Assembly: GCA_013822275.1 (NCBI GenBank)
Contig: PNKC01000025.1
Coordinates: forward strand, 1-38,550
DNA: 38,550 bases
Reading direction: 5' to 3'
Source: Anaerolinea sp.
GTDB taxonomy: Bacteria; Chloroflexota; Dehalococcoidia; Tepidiformales; Tepidiformaceae
In this document: piece by piece, positions 1-7,230 of the stretch
Layout of the letters: the number at the start of each line of letters is the position of its first letter
How positions within the stretch are numbered: position 1 is the first letter of the stretch
The notes under the pieces: model-generated
What the model was told of the DNA's origin: nothing
The model's database searches: none
What the model saw: the letters and a program-made list of their open reading frames with translations, nothing else
Translations under genes and position numbers: made by a program

Positions 1-2
1 TC

Positions 3-827
3 TATGCCTCAGCGACGGGTTTCGGACCGAATGGCCCCCGCGCCCAACTCGCTGCCATGGACATGGTGGCGCAGGCGGCCGGCGGACTCGCCTGGGCGAA
101 CAGCGTGGGCGACGAGCCATGGCCCGCCGGCCCGACGGTGGCCGACCAGACGGGATCGCTGGTGCTCGCCGCGGGGATCCTGGCCGCGCTTTTCCAGCGG
201 CTCCGCACGGGCGAGGGCCAGAAGGTCGACGTTTCGCTTCTTGGATCACAGATGACGCTGCAGGCCTGGAGCATCGCCCAATTCTTCCTGACGGGGGAAC
301 GTCCGCGGGGAGGCCGGGAGGGCTCGTCGTCGCCCATTTTCACGCTCTACCGGGCGAGCGATGCATGGCTCGCGATCGCCATCATCGACGAACGCCAGTG
401 GCCGGTGCTCTGCGCGCTGGTCGGTCTTCCTCGACTGGGGGAGGATGAGCGGTTCGCAGGACGTGCTGCCCGGGAGTTGAACCGGCCCCAACTGACCCGT
501 CTGCTGGACACCGCGTTCGCGGCCAAGCGCCGCGGGGAGTGGTTGGGCATCCTCGAAGCAGCCGATATTCCCTGTGGCCCTGTGAACGGCTACGACGACC
601 TGGCCAGCGAGCCGCAAGTGGCGGCGAACCGCTACCTGCGCGAGATCGACGTGCCCGGGCACGGCCCGATGCGAGTGGTGGGGCCGTCAATCGAACTGAG
701 TGGCACGCCCGCTGCCTTCGGGCAGGCCGCGCCCGACCTGGGCCAGCACACCGAAGAGGTCTTGCTCGAACTTGGCTACGACTGGGCCGAAATCGCTCGC
801 ATGCGAGAGGAGCGAGTGATCCTGTAA
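3..827 (+). CDS. CaiB/BaiF family (family III) CoA-transferase, 5'-truncated by the window edge
   Basis: This is the C-terminal three quarters of a family III CoA-transferase, which moves CoA between an acyl-CoA and a free carboxylate through an aspartyl-CoA intermediate. The open frame runs unbroken from the window edge (reading starts at base 3) into family sequence (ASATGFGPNGPRAQ), so the true start lies upstream. The family core VADQTGSLVLAAGILAALF is present, and its Asp sits 15 residues before the Leu of ILAAL, the spacing of the catalytic Asp in formyl-CoA transferase. TGEGQKVDVSLL, typical of the family, follows. It ends at TAA with nothing co-directional close downstream. The acyl substrate cannot be read from the sequence; it is one of three CoA-transferase genes in the window. 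Confidence 0.93.
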   Translation, partial: YASATGFGPNGPRAQLAAMDMVAQAAGGLAWANSVGDEPWPAGPTVADQTGSLVLAAGILAALFQRLRTGEGQKVDVSLLGSQMTLQAWSIAQFFLTGERPRGGREGSSSPIFTLYRASDAWLAIAIIDERQWPVLCALVGLPRLGEDERFAGRAARELNRPQLTRLLDTAFAAKRRGEWLGILEAADIPCGPVNGYDDLASEPQVAANRYLREIDVPGHGPMRVVGPSIELSGTPAAFGQAAPDLGQHTEEVLLELGYDWAEIARMREERVIL

Positions 828-841
828 CGGTCCGACGCGGT

Positions 842-958
842 ATGCACAACATGCCTGGCCCGCCCGCCACGGGCCGGGAGGCCGTGCTTAAGACCATTGA
901 GAGCTTCCTCAAGGGCTGGCAGCGCACCGAGTGGGAGATCGTGAACCTGGCCGCCTCC
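842..958 (+). pseudogene. Fragment resembling a limonene-epoxide hydrolase/SnoaL-like protein
   Basis: About 39 codons resemble the conserved middle of the limonene-1,2-epoxide hydrolase/SnoaL-like fold: HNMPGPPATGREAVLKTIES, then a TEWEIVNLAA segment. In that family this part is followed by an ER.D segment and a C-terminal barrel half. Here the frame instead runs into low-complexity sequence and stops at TGA near 1024. The upstream part is also missing, because the fragment begins 15 bases after the CoA-transferase stop. I read it as a decayed remnant. The assignment rests on remembered family patterns, not an alignment. Confidence 0.42.
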
Positions 959-1180
959 GCCACCCGGGCCCCGTCCACTCGATTGCCACTTTCGAAGGTG
1001 ACTACCCCTGCGGCCGGTTGCTGAATCCGAAACGTTCGTGCGATCCGACTCCGTCCGTCCGTGAGTGACAGGCGCCACCCACACGACACCGATTGCCCTC
1101 CTACTTGGGCTTCTGCGAGATACCGAGGATGACCTCGACGGGCTCATACGGGCTCGAATTCGGTAAGGGTAAGGATCGAA
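959..1180. other. Gap with no supported gene
   Basis: No credible complete gene. On the minus strand, bases 1101-1145 read EPVEVILGISQKPK followed by TAG, which looks like the natural C-terminus of a protein, but the frame above it soon loses any protein-like character. It may be another remnant in this debris-rich stretch. Confidence 0.4.
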
Positions 1181-1333
1181 ATGACACTCTCAAAGCGAAT
1201 GGTATTCATTGTGGCGGCGGCCGCCCTGATGTTCTTTGCGGGGCTCGCAACCCAGGGCATCGATGCAGCCGACGCAGCGGCCCCGGAAAAGGCCATTCCC
1301 CCGATAGAAACGCTTGGCAGCACTTGGTCGTGA
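1181..1333 (+). CDS. Small secreted-type peptide, 50 aa, or the 5' remnant of a decayed exported protein
   Basis: ATG preceded by AAGGA about 6 bases upstream opens a 50-residue frame. Its N-terminus is a textbook export signal: KR, then a hydrophobic core (MVFIVAAAALMFFAGLA), then an Ala-rich candidate signal-peptidase region (IDAADAAA). Only about 18 residues would remain after cleavage. The same frame continues past the TGA into protein-like but repeatedly interrupted sequence (1364 onward reads VNAAPPGVIAVPRDG, with further TGA codons), and another frame near 1530-1570 reads AIFLIAITLLSA. A once longer exported protein broken by frameshifts is therefore as likely as a true micropeptide. 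No family recognised. Confidence 0.35.
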   Translation: MTLSKRMVFIVAAAALMFFAGLATQGIDAADAAAPEKAIPPIETLGSTWS

Positions 1334-1681
1334 CACCGATGAAAGCGCCATCAGCTCGCCACTGTCAACGCGGCACCTCCTGGGGTTATAGCAGTTCCAA
1401 GAGATGGTCAGCCTCCAGGTATTGAAGGCGTACTCGCGACGCCAGGAGACAGCATTCGACCAGTGCTCTGCGGATTGGATCGTAGTGCACTGGCGACAGG
1501 ACGGGCCGGCGCGGGCATGTTCCTCCGGCCATCTTCCTGATCGCCATCACGCTGCTCTCCGCCATTCGTCTCAGCGGGCAACTATCAACGTGTACGTCTC
1601 TGCGACCTTGACGACCGTCCCGAGGAGTTTGAACTTGGGGGTCAATCCCGCGCCAGGTCCGCGGACTGAGCCGAGTCACGT
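1334..1681. other. Gap of about 350 bp with no supported gene
   Basis: Several short frames cover this stretch on both strands, but none has a ribosome-binding site, a recognisable motif or a sensible length. Protein-like pieces in different frames suggest decayed coding sequence between the CoA-transferase gene and the tRNA. Confidence 0.4.
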
Positions 1682-1699
1682 CCAGATTCGGAAATCTGG
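1682..1699. repeat. Perfect 7-bp inverted repeat overlapping the tRNA CCA end
   Basis: CCAGATT-CGGA-AATCTGG is a perfect 7-bp stem with a 4-base loop. On the minus strand its first three bases are the encoded CCA of the tRNA. No T-tract follows, so it is a poor intrinsic terminator. It could be a 3' processing or pausing hairpin, or chance. Confidence 0.4.
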
Positions 1700-1773
1700 T
1701 AGCAGGGGGGAGACTTGAACTCCCGACCTCACGATTATGAGTCGTGCGCTCTAACCAGCTGAGCTACCCTGCC
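1697..1773 (-). tRNA. tRNA-Met (anticodon CAT), probably elongator
   Basis: The minus strand folds into a complete cloverleaf. The acceptor is GGCAGGG/CCCTGCT with a G1.U72 wobble, then TA, a D arm with GCTC/GAGC, an anticodon arm CACGA-CTCATAA-TCGTG, variable loop AGGTC, T arm GGGAG-TTCAAGT-CTCCC, discriminator A and an encoded CCA (1697-1699). Anticodon CAT means Met or lysidine-modified Ile2. It lacks the three G-C pairs of initiator tRNA, and its variable and T arms and G1.U72 pair resemble Bacillus elongator tRNA-Met, so elongator Met is preferred. Ile2 cannot be ruled out. Confidence 0.95.
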
Positions 1774-1794
1774 ATGCGCGCCGCGCGAACTTTC

Positions 1795-1823
1795 AATCTA
1801 GCAACGGGCGGTGTACCGGGCAA
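1795..1823 (-). promoter_or_regulatory. Candidate sigma70-type promoter for the tRNA
   Basis: On the minus strand TTGCCC and TAGATT are separated by 17 bases. The -10 ends 21 bases before the mature tRNA 5' end, a plausible distance for a short 5' leader trimmed by RNase P. Confidence 0.42.
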
Positions 1824-1835
1824 TGAATCGAAGGG

Positions 1836-2615
1836 CTACCCGGCGGTCGCGGCGTCCCGAGGGTCCACGCGATGGAGGCGCCAGGACACTCCTTCCTCCG
1901 TGAAGTCGACGACGGAGGCCCACCCTGCGCGCTTGTTCGCATCGGAGAGGGGCATGGGCGCGCCCGAGTAGATGGCCGTGGCGCCGCCGCAGCTCACGTC
2001 GGCGTGCGGTTCCCAGTGTCCGAAGGCGAGGTAGTCCCAATGGCCAGCGGCGGCCGCAATTTCGGACTCCTGCATCAGGAGTGAGCGGTGCATTTCGCCC
2101 CCTTCGCGGACGAAATGACCGTGGGCGATGCCGAGGTGCCAGCGGTTGTCGATGCGCCGCGGCAGGCCTTCAAGGGGCTTGAAATGCCAGTCTGAGTCCA
2201 GGTAGGCGCGGCCCCAGGCGACGAGGTCAACGCCTTCCGGTTCGTAAACCTCACCGGGGTGGCTGCGGTAGATGTGGAGTCTGTGGGCGATAGCCTCCAT
2301 GTCGTAACGCCAGTAGAGGGAGCCGGGGTCCATTGGGTCGTGGTTGCCTGGGAGGAGGAGCGTCTGGCCTTCGAACCGCCGGATCTGCTCCGCCGCGAAC
2401 GTCACTGTGGATTCATCCACGCGGCCGTTGTCGAAGAAGTCTCCCGCGATGACCAGTATCTGGGCCTCCTGGTCGTTGGCGAGGTCGATTACGCGCGTGA
2501 AGGTGTGGCGGATGAGGTCGCGCCGTTCAGCCCACTTCGAATCGCCGCTGCCTTCGTAGGCGCCGAGGTGGACATCCGAGGTGTGGACCAGCCGCAGCGG
2601 CTTTCGATCAGCCAC
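1836..2615 (-). CDS. Calcineurin-like metallophosphoesterase, SbcD/YhaO-like
   Basis: A 259-residue protein with the full dinuclear metallophosphoesterase motif series: D-x-H at TSDVHLG (Asp14, His16), GDFFDNG (58-64), GNHD (90-93), then AHGHF and FGHWEPHAD in the second half. This arrangement is typical of SbcD/Mre11-type and related phosphoesterases. The length fits a stand-alone catalytic domain without the C-terminal capping domain of SbcD. No SbcC-like ATPase lies next to it, so a nuclease role is not shown and the substrate is unknown. Its ATG overlaps the end of the DinB-like gene by 8 bp, indicating translational coupling as the last gene of a three-gene minus-strand operon. Confidence 0.88.
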   Translation of the reverse strand: MADRKPLRLVHTSDVHLGAYEGSGDSKWAERRDLIRHTFTRVIDLANDQEAQILVIAGDFFDNGRVDESTVTFAAEQIRRFEGQTLLLPGNHDPMDPGSLYWRYDMEAIAHRLHIYRSHPGEVYEPEGVDLVAWGRAYLDSDWHFKPLEGLPRRIDNRWHLGIAHGHFVREGGEMHRSLLMQESEIAAAAGHWDYLAFGHWEPHADVSCGGATAIYSGAPMPLSDANKRAGWASVVDFTEEGVSWRLHRVDPRDAATAG

Positions 2616-3111
2616 CCTGGCCGCTCATCGCGGCGAGCTGGCGCGAATGGTCTTTGGCGTGGATGCGGAGGAAGAGGAGCCATTCCCGCCAGTTGAGGTC
2701 GCCAAAGAAGGGGTGCTTCCATTTCAGTTCGAGGTTAGCGCCCGGGTCGGCCGCGCGGACGTGTTCGTAGAGGGAGTCGATCGCCTCGGCATGTTTCGCC
2801 AGGATGGCTTCTCGATCGGTGGGCAGGTCGGGCTCGGAGTTGGAGGGGAGTGTGCCTTCGAGGGCGGCGAAGAGGACCTGTTGGGCGACGTGCATGTTCG
2901 AAGCGGCGGCGTGGCGAAGGCAATCCATCGGGGACCACTCTTCGCCGGGCGGGATGGTGGTGAGGGCGGCAGTTGGCACGCCGCGCGCGGCCGAAGCGAG
3001 TTCGTCCATGCCTTCCTGGACGCGCCTTATGAGTTCGTCGATCGTCCGCTGCGCTGCCTGCTGTTGAAGGTAGCTGCGGATCCGGGCCTGTTCATCCTGT
3101 GGTTGAGTCAC
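2608..3111 (-). CDS. DinB/YfiT-like four-helix-bundle protein
   Basis: A 167-residue protein of the DinB_2/MDMPI type, a metal-binding four-helix bundle. It has the expected pattern: a long N-terminal helix, a central His in CLRHAAASN and the late helix RIHAKDHSRQL, whose two His residues complete the usual three-His metal site. Family members act in thiol-dependent transfer reactions (bacillithiol or mycothiol transferases, maleylpyruvate isomerase) or have no known role, so the function stays open. The start is GTG with AAAGGA 8 bases upstream. The gene sits 15 bp after the methyltransferase gene and overlaps the phosphoesterase gene by 8 bp. Confidence 0.82.
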   Translation of the reverse strand: MTQPQDEQARIRSYLQQQAAQRTIDELIRRVQEGMDELASAARGVPTAALTTIPPGEEWSPMDCLRHAAASNMHVAQQVLFAALEGTLPSNSEPDLPTDREAILAKHAEAIDSLYEHVRAADPGANLELKWKHPFFGDLNWREWLLFLRIHAKDHSRQLAAMSGQGG

Positions 3112-3126
3112 GGGGATGTCCTTTCG

Positions 3127-3801
3127 TTAGCCGGGGGCGAGCGTGCTGGCCGGGCGGTGGACCGACAAAGCGAGGCTGCCGAGCAGCAGCCGTTTGTCCG
3201 TGAGTGGTTCGAACCCGGGCCCCGGTGACGGGTGCCAGGCGTGATCGACGACGTAAAGGTGGCCACCGGGGGCGAGGTTCCGGTGCGCCTCTATGAGTGC
3301 CGGTTGGCGAGCGGGAGCGGGCAGGTGGCCGAAGTAATGAATCGCGACCACGGCGTCGAAGGCGGGTTCGTCCCAGGGAAGCGCGCTCCCGTCGGCGTGG
3401 ATGAGCTCGACGCGGGGCGTGGCGTGGTTGCGGCGTTCGGCGCGCTCCAGCATGAATGGCGAAAGGTCCGCTCCCGTGAGGTGCGCCCGGGGGAACTCTT
3501 CAGCCAGCGCTTCGAGAGCGCGGCCCGGCCCGCAGCCAAGTTCGAGGATATCCTCGGGCTTGTGAGGCCGCATCAGTTCGGCCAGCCGTCTCAGGACGTG
3601 CGCTTCGCGAGTCACGTTGTAGAGGCGGCGGATAACGGCCTCGTAGCCGGTGGCGCCGCGGCGCGAAAGGTACCCCTCCGGCAGGAAGTGCCAGTGCTGA
3701 AGGTACCAGCGCGGGTAGGCAATCCCCGGGTTGCTGCGCGGCGAGCGGGACGCATCGGCGATGCAGCGGCGTGCGAGAGACGGGCGCATGGGCTTGAGCA
3801 T
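3127..3801 (-). CDS. SAM-dependent methyltransferase, class I
   Basis: A 224-residue Rossmann methyltransferase of the Methyltransf_11/25 type. Motif I is ILELGCGPGRALE; the acidic residue after strand 2 is in LTGADLSPFML; then come HADGSALPWDEPAFDAVVAI (motifs II/III) and LAPGGHLYVVDH (post-motif). The frame stays open upstream to 4047, but that would run into the oppositely oriented ABM-domain gene, so the ATG giving MLKPMRPS was chosen. The first 60 residues (YPRWYLQHWHFLPEGYLSR) precede the SAM fold and may shape the substrate site. It is first in a minus-strand run with the DinB-like and phosphoesterase genes. The substrate cannot be inferred. Confidence 0.85.
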   Translation of the reverse strand: MLKPMRPSLARRCIADASRSPRSNPGIAYPRWYLQHWHFLPEGYLSRRGATGYEAVIRRLYNVTREAHVLRRLAELMRPHKPEDILELGCGPGRALEALAEEFPRAHLTGADLSPFMLERAERRNHATPRVELIHADGSALPWDEPAFDAVVAIHYFGHLPAPARQPALIEAHRNLAPGGHLYVVDHAWHPSPGPGFEPLTDKRLLLGSLALSVHRPASTLAPG

Positions 3802-3860
3802 CCTGCCGATCCTAGTGCCGCCAGAGGGTTGTGTCACGAGACCTGAACGGCCCCGGGCCG

Positions 3861-3866
3861 TAGAAT
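3861..3866 (+). promoter_or_regulatory. Candidate -10 element TAGAAT
   Basis: CCGTAGAATCGG lies 30 bases before the ABM gene start. No convincing -35 is seen. The same CGTAGAATC core recurs before the first SDR gene and before the minus-strand alpha/beta hydrolase gene. Confidence 0.35.
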
Positions 3867-3895
3867 CGGCCCAATTCGAAACTGAGAGGCGAAGC

Positions 3896-4198
3896 ATGAT
3901 CACCATTGTCGCGAAGCTCCAGGCGGCGCCTGGCAAGGAAGCTGAGCTCAAAGAGGCGCTCACGAAGATGGTCGCGGCGGTGAAGGCGAATGAAGCCGGG
4001 GCGGTGCCGACGTACTCCCTGCACGTGGCGAAGGATGACCCCACCACGTTCCTTTTTTACGAACAGTACGCCAGCGCGGAAGCCCAGGAAGCTCACGGCA
4101 AGACGGCGCACATGGCGGAGCTCGGCGGCAGCCTCCGGGGTGTCCTTGCCGGGCGTCCGGTGATCGAGTCGTACACCCAGATCGCGGGCGTGCAGTAG
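3896..4198 (+). CDS. Antibiotic biosynthesis monooxygenase (ABM) domain protein
   Basis: A 100-residue single-domain dimeric alpha-beta barrel protein of the ABM/YgiN type. Typical features are the opening MITIVAKLQAAPGKEAELKE, the central FLFYEQYASAEAQEAHGKT, with the (Y/F)E.(Y/F)....A...H pattern, and the closing hydrophobic strand IESYTQI. Members include quinol monooxygenases and heme-degrading enzymes, but many have only this generic fold, so the reaction is unknown. GAGAGG 7 bases before ATG fixes the start; a longer upstream extension in the same frame has no such support. It is transcribed divergently from the methyltransferase operon and precedes uppP by 59 bp. Confidence 0.88.
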   Translation: MITIVAKLQAAPGKEAELKEALTKMVAAVKANEAGAVPTYSLHVAKDDPTTFLFYEQYASAEAQEAHGKTAHMAELGGSLRGVLAGRPVIESYTQIAGVQ

Positions 4199-4257
4199 GT
4201 ACTTCTGGGTGGCGAGACCGCGCGCGTTGCTCGTAGATCGGCCCGCGCGCAGTCTCA

Positions 4258-5085
4258 ATGCCGATGGACTTCTTCCGCGCGGCGATCCTTGGAATCGTCC
4301 AGGGACTCTCGGAGTTCCTCCCAATTTCGTCCTCCGGCCACCTCATCCTCGTCCCGGCGTTGTTCAAGTGGGATGACCAGGGGCTGGCGTTCGACGTCGG
4401 CTTGCACATGGGCACGCTCCTTGCCCTGCTCGCCTACTTCTGGCGCGATTGGCTGAAGATGTTTGGTTCGGGACTCATCGACCTGAAGGACCACCAGCTC
4501 CGGATGCGTTCGTACCGCCAGGAGAGCCAGCTCCTCTGGTTGATCGCGCTCGGTTCGCTGCCGGCCGCCGTGGTGGGCCTTCTGTTCGAAAGCTGGTTCG
4601 AAGACAACGTGCGTCAGCCATGGCTTGTTGCGATCACGCTCGCCGTGGTCGGCACGATCATGCTGCTGGCGGACCGGCAGAGCCGGCGGGACCGCGAGAT
4701 GAGAAGCGTGGGCGTGGTGGACGCCGTCCTGATCGGCCTGGCGCAGGCCTGCGCCCTGATCCCGGGCGTTTCACGGTCTGGCGCGACGATGAGCATGGCC
4801 CTCTTCCGCCACCTCAGCCGCGACGCAGCGGCGAGGTTCGCGTTCCTTCTCGGCACGCCGGCGTTTGTGGGGGCGGCGATCTTGAAAGCCCCCGACATCT
4901 CCGATGCGACAGGGCGAGAGTACGGGGAGCTCGCCATTGGTTTCGCCGCCTCCGCAATCGTGGGATTCGCTGTCATCCACTGGTTGCTGCGCTTCCTGCG
5001 GACGCGAAGCCTGATGACCTTCGTCGTTTACCGGTACGGCGTGGCTGTGGTGACGCTGGTCATTGGCGCCATCCGAGTCGCCTGA
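4258..5085 (+). CDS. uppP: Undecaprenyl-diphosphatase UppP (BacA)
   Basis: A 275-residue polytopic membrane enzyme that dephosphorylates undecaprenyl diphosphate, recycling the lipid carrier for peptidoglycan and other envelope polymers and giving bacitracin resistance when abundant. The N-terminal Q-x3-E motif (QGLSEF, Gln15 to Glu19) runs into LPISSSGHL with His28. The second signature PGVSRSG (169-175, Arg173) matches the catalytic Ser/Arg loop. Several hydrophobic segments span the rest, and the length is normal for the family. ATG is only moderately supported by an upstream purine stretch. It lies between the ABM gene and the SDR pair, with no other cell-wall gene adjacent. Confidence 0.96.
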   Translation: MPMDFFRAAILGIVQGLSEFLPISSSGHLILVPALFKWDDQGLAFDVGLHMGTLLALLAYFWRDWLKMFGSGLIDLKDHQLRMRSYRQESQLLWLIALGSLPAAVVGLLFESWFEDNVRQPWLVAITLAVVGTIMLLADRQSRRDREMRSVGVVDAVLIGLAQACALIPGVSRSGATMSMALFRHLSRDAAARFAFLLGTPAFVGAAILKAPDISDATGREYGELAIGFAASAIVGFAVIHWLLRFLRTRSLMTFVVYRYGVAVVTLVIGAIRVA

Positions 5086-5098
5086 GCGCGATGCGGCG

Positions 5099-5104
5099 TA
5101 GAAT
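5099..5104 (+). promoter_or_regulatory. Candidate -10 element TAGAAT before the SDR pair
   Basis: GCGTAGAATCCA sits 29 bases before the SDR start, and the near-perfect Shine-Dalgarno TAAGGAGG lies between. No good -35 is visible. Confidence 0.38.
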
Positions 5105-5133
5105 CCACCCCACAACAACCGTAAGGAGGCCAT

Positions 5134-5964
5134 ATGGTCCTCGAGAAACTGCGCCTGGATGGGCCGCCGCGGCGGGTGGCGATCGTCACGGGCGGGAGCC
5201 GCGGTCTCGGCAAGGCGATGGCGATCTCGCTGGCTGAAGCCGGGGCCGACGTCTGCATTGCCAGCCGGACGATCTCGCAGCTCGAATCGGCCGCGACCGA
5301 GATCGAAGCGGCCTGCGGGCGCCGGCCGCTGGTCGTCCCCACCAACGTCCAGAAGAGCGGCGAGTGTGACGCACTGATCGCGCGCACTATCGACCAGTTT
5401 GGCCGGCTGGACATCATGCTGAACAACGCCGGGATTGGCGACCGCCGCGGTGCTGGCAGCCGGATCACCGACCTGGAAGACGCCGACTGGCTCGACACCA
5501 TCGAGGTGAACCTCCACAGCACGTTCTACTGCTCCCGCGCCGCCGCACGGCACATGCTGGAGCGAGGGGAAGGCGGCGTGATCGTTAACGTCGCGAGCGG
5601 TACGGCCCTCCGTTCGGCGCCCCAATCGTTCGGCTACGCAGCGGCGAAGGCCGGCGTGATTTCGCTCACGAAGAGCATGGCGGCCGCGCTTGTGGGCGAA
5701 AACATCCGCGTGAACTGCATCATCCCCGGCTACGTCCAGCAGCACCCGCCAGGCAACCAGGAAGAGGCGGACCGCGTGTTGACGCGAGGGAAGTTCATCA
5801 CGGCGCGGCGGCTTGGCGAGGCATGGGAGCTTGGCCCGCTGGCCGTGTTCCTCTGCTCGGACGCTTCGAGCTACGTCACAGGCGAGTCGTTCGTCATCGA
5901 TGGTGGCGGCCTCGCGGGCGGCATCGCGCCGACCGGGTTCAAGGTGGAGGCGACCAATGGTTGA
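5134..5964 (+). CDS. SDR family NAD(P)-dependent oxidoreductase
   Basis: A classical short-chain dehydrogenase/reductase of 276 residues. The cofactor loop TGGSRGLG (19-26), NNAG (97-100), catalytic Ser155 in VNVASGTA and Y168-A-A-A-K172 are all present, so it should be active. The C-terminal LCSDASSYVTGESFVIDGGG is typical of gluconate 5-dehydrogenase or 3-oxoacyl-ACP-reductase-like SDRs, but the substrate is unknown. TAAGGAGG 6 bases before ATG is one of the best ribosome sites in the window. Its last 8 bases overlap the start of a second SDR gene, so the two proteins are probably made together and may share a pathway or complex. Confidence 0.93.
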   Translation: MVLEKLRLDGPPRRVAIVTGGSRGLGKAMAISLAEAGADVCIASRTISQLESAATEIEAACGRRPLVVPTNVQKSGECDALIARTIDQFGRLDIMLNNAGIGDRRGAGSRITDLEDADWLDTIEVNLHSTFYCSRAAARHMLERGEGGVIVNVASGTALRSAPQSFGYAAAKAGVISLTKSMAAALVGENIRVNCIIPGYVQQHPPGNQEEADRVLTRGKFITARRLGEAWELGPLAVFLCSDASSYVTGESFVIDGGGLAGGIAPTGFKVEATNG

Positions 5965-6748
5965 ATGGGAACGGAAGCCCGGCTTCGATTTGAGTGGCAA
6001 GAAGGCGCTGGTTGTGGGCACGGGCAACCCGTTGGGCCGGGCCGTGGCGCTCGCCCTCGCAGAGGCCGGGGCCGGCGTCGCGGTTGCGTCGGCGACGCTT
6101 GACGGTGACGAGGTGATGGAGGCGAAGCGCATCGCGAAGGAGGTCGCGAAGCTGGGCCGGGAGACGTTTTCGCAGGGCTGGGATGTGACGCTGCCGACCA
6201 ATGTCCAGGTGGGCCTCAAACAACTTACGAAGGAGTTCGGCCACCCGACGATCCTGGTCTACAACGCCGACGCGCCGCTGGCGAAGGCGATCGAGAAGAC
6301 CAGTGACTCGGAGTTCGCGCAGGTCCAGCAGGTGAACATGAGCGGCGCCTTTTACAGCGCCCGTTCGTTCTTGAAGGAGTTTCCAGCAGGCCAGGGCGCC
6401 GGGAGGATGATCTTCCTGACAAGCATCTTTGGCGAGCGGGGGATCGAGAGCATGGCTGCCTATACGGCCGCGAAGGCGGGCGTACGCGGCTTGAGCGCCG
6501 CGCTCAGCCAGGAACTGGGCGAACGGGGAATCACGTCCAACTGCATCTCGACCGGCTGGATGGACTGGACCCCCGGCCGGGGACCGGAGGAGATGGGTGC
6601 GAACCGCCTCCTTCGCTTCATCCCGATGCGGCGCTTTGGCCATGCGGACGAGGTTGCGGCGCTTGCGGTGCTGCTCGCTTCTGATGCGTCCGGGTACATG
6701 AACGGGCAGGTGTTCCACGTTGACGGCGGCGTCAGCCAGCATCTGTAG
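5957..6748 (+). CDS. Second, divergent SDR family oxidoreductase
   Basis: A 263-residue SDR starting at the ATG inside the end of the previous gene. The active-site residues remain (Ser156 in IFLTSIFGE, Y169-T-A-A-K173), and the C-terminus has the usual DASGYMNGQVFHVDGG. The cofactor-binding part is unusual: VGTGNPLG replaces TGxxxGxG, so the middle Gly is Pro, and NNAG has become YNAD. It may bind cofactor differently or poorly and work as a partner of the upstream SDR. A longer in-frame extension back to 5813 would lie inside the first SDR gene and is not supported. ybaK-like follows 5 bp downstream. Confidence 0.92.
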   Translation: MVEWERKPGFDLSGKKALVVGTGNPLGRAVALALAEAGAGVAVASATLDGDEVMEAKRIAKEVAKLGRETFSQGWDVTLPTNVQVGLKQLTKEFGHPTILVYNADAPLAKAIEKTSDSEFAQVQQVNMSGAFYSARSFLKEFPAGQGAGRMIFLTSIFGERGIESMAAYTAAKAGVRGLSAALSQELGERGITSNCISTGWMDWTPGRGPEEMGANRLLRFIPMRRFGHADEVAALAVLLASDASGYMNGQVFHVDGGVSQHL

Positions 6749-6753
6749 AAGAG

Positions 6754-7230
6754 ATGGCCGCCTCGAAGCCGCTTGCCGTCCGGGTACTGGAGCGGCGGAA
6801 GATCCCGCATCAGCTCTTCGAGTTCGATTCAAGTATCCGGTCAGCCGAGGAGGTTGCCCGGTCTACTGGGATGCCCCCGGCGCAGGTGTTCAAGACGCTG
6901 GTGATCGAGCAGGACCCGCCCAGGGGAAAGCCGTACCTCGTCATGATGCCATCGACCGCGGAGGTGGACCTGAAAGTGCTGGCCGCCGCGGTCGGGGTGA
7001 AAAGGCTCAAGATGGCGAGCCATGCCGAAGCCGAACGGCAGACGGGGCTGCAGGTGGGCGGGATCAGCGCGCTCGCGCTCCTCAATCGCGGGTTCGGCGC
7101 GTTGATCGATGAGTCCGCCCTGGCCTTCGCTTCAATCCTGATAAGCGCCGGCCAGCGCGGCATGGATGTGAGCCTGGGCGTGGCTGACCTGCTTGAGCTG
7201 ACCGGGGCGAAGCCCGTCCGGTCTCATTGA
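6754..7230 (+). CDS. ybaK: YbaK/EbsC-type aminoacyl-tRNA deacylase, probably Cys-tRNA(Pro) deacylase
   Basis: A 158-residue YbaK/ProX/EbsC-fold protein. The family clears mischarged tRNA in trans; YbaK hydrolyses Cys-tRNA(Pro). Supporting features are the N-terminal LERRKIPHQLFEF, SAEEVARSTGMPPAQVFKTLV, whose VFKTLV carries the conserved catalytic-site Lys, the MMPSTAEVDLKVLA strand and the loop GGISALALL, where YbaK has GG.SP. Length fits a stand-alone domain. It follows the SDR pair by 5 bp with little room for a separate promoter, and ends with a 4-base overlap against the convergent channel gene. Other members deacylate Ala- or Ser-tRNA, so the exact specificity is not certain. Confidence 0.88.
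   Translation: MAASKPLAVRVLERRKIPHQLFEFDSSIRSAEEVARSTGMPPAQVFKTLVIEQDPPRGKPYLVMMPSTAEVDLKVLAAAVGVKRLKMASHAEAERQTGLQVGGISALALLNRGFGALIDESALAFASILISAGQRGMDVSLGVADLLELTGAKPVRSH

Noticed and set aside
1331-1333. Possible selenocysteine at the TGA ending the 50-residue signal peptide frame
   Set aside because: A second TGA follows two codons later and more follow, with no Cys-type motif. Decay explains it better.
4771-6219. A 482-codon minus-strand frame across uppP and the SDR genes
   Set aside because: It spans three real genes on the other strand and has no motif or ribosome site.
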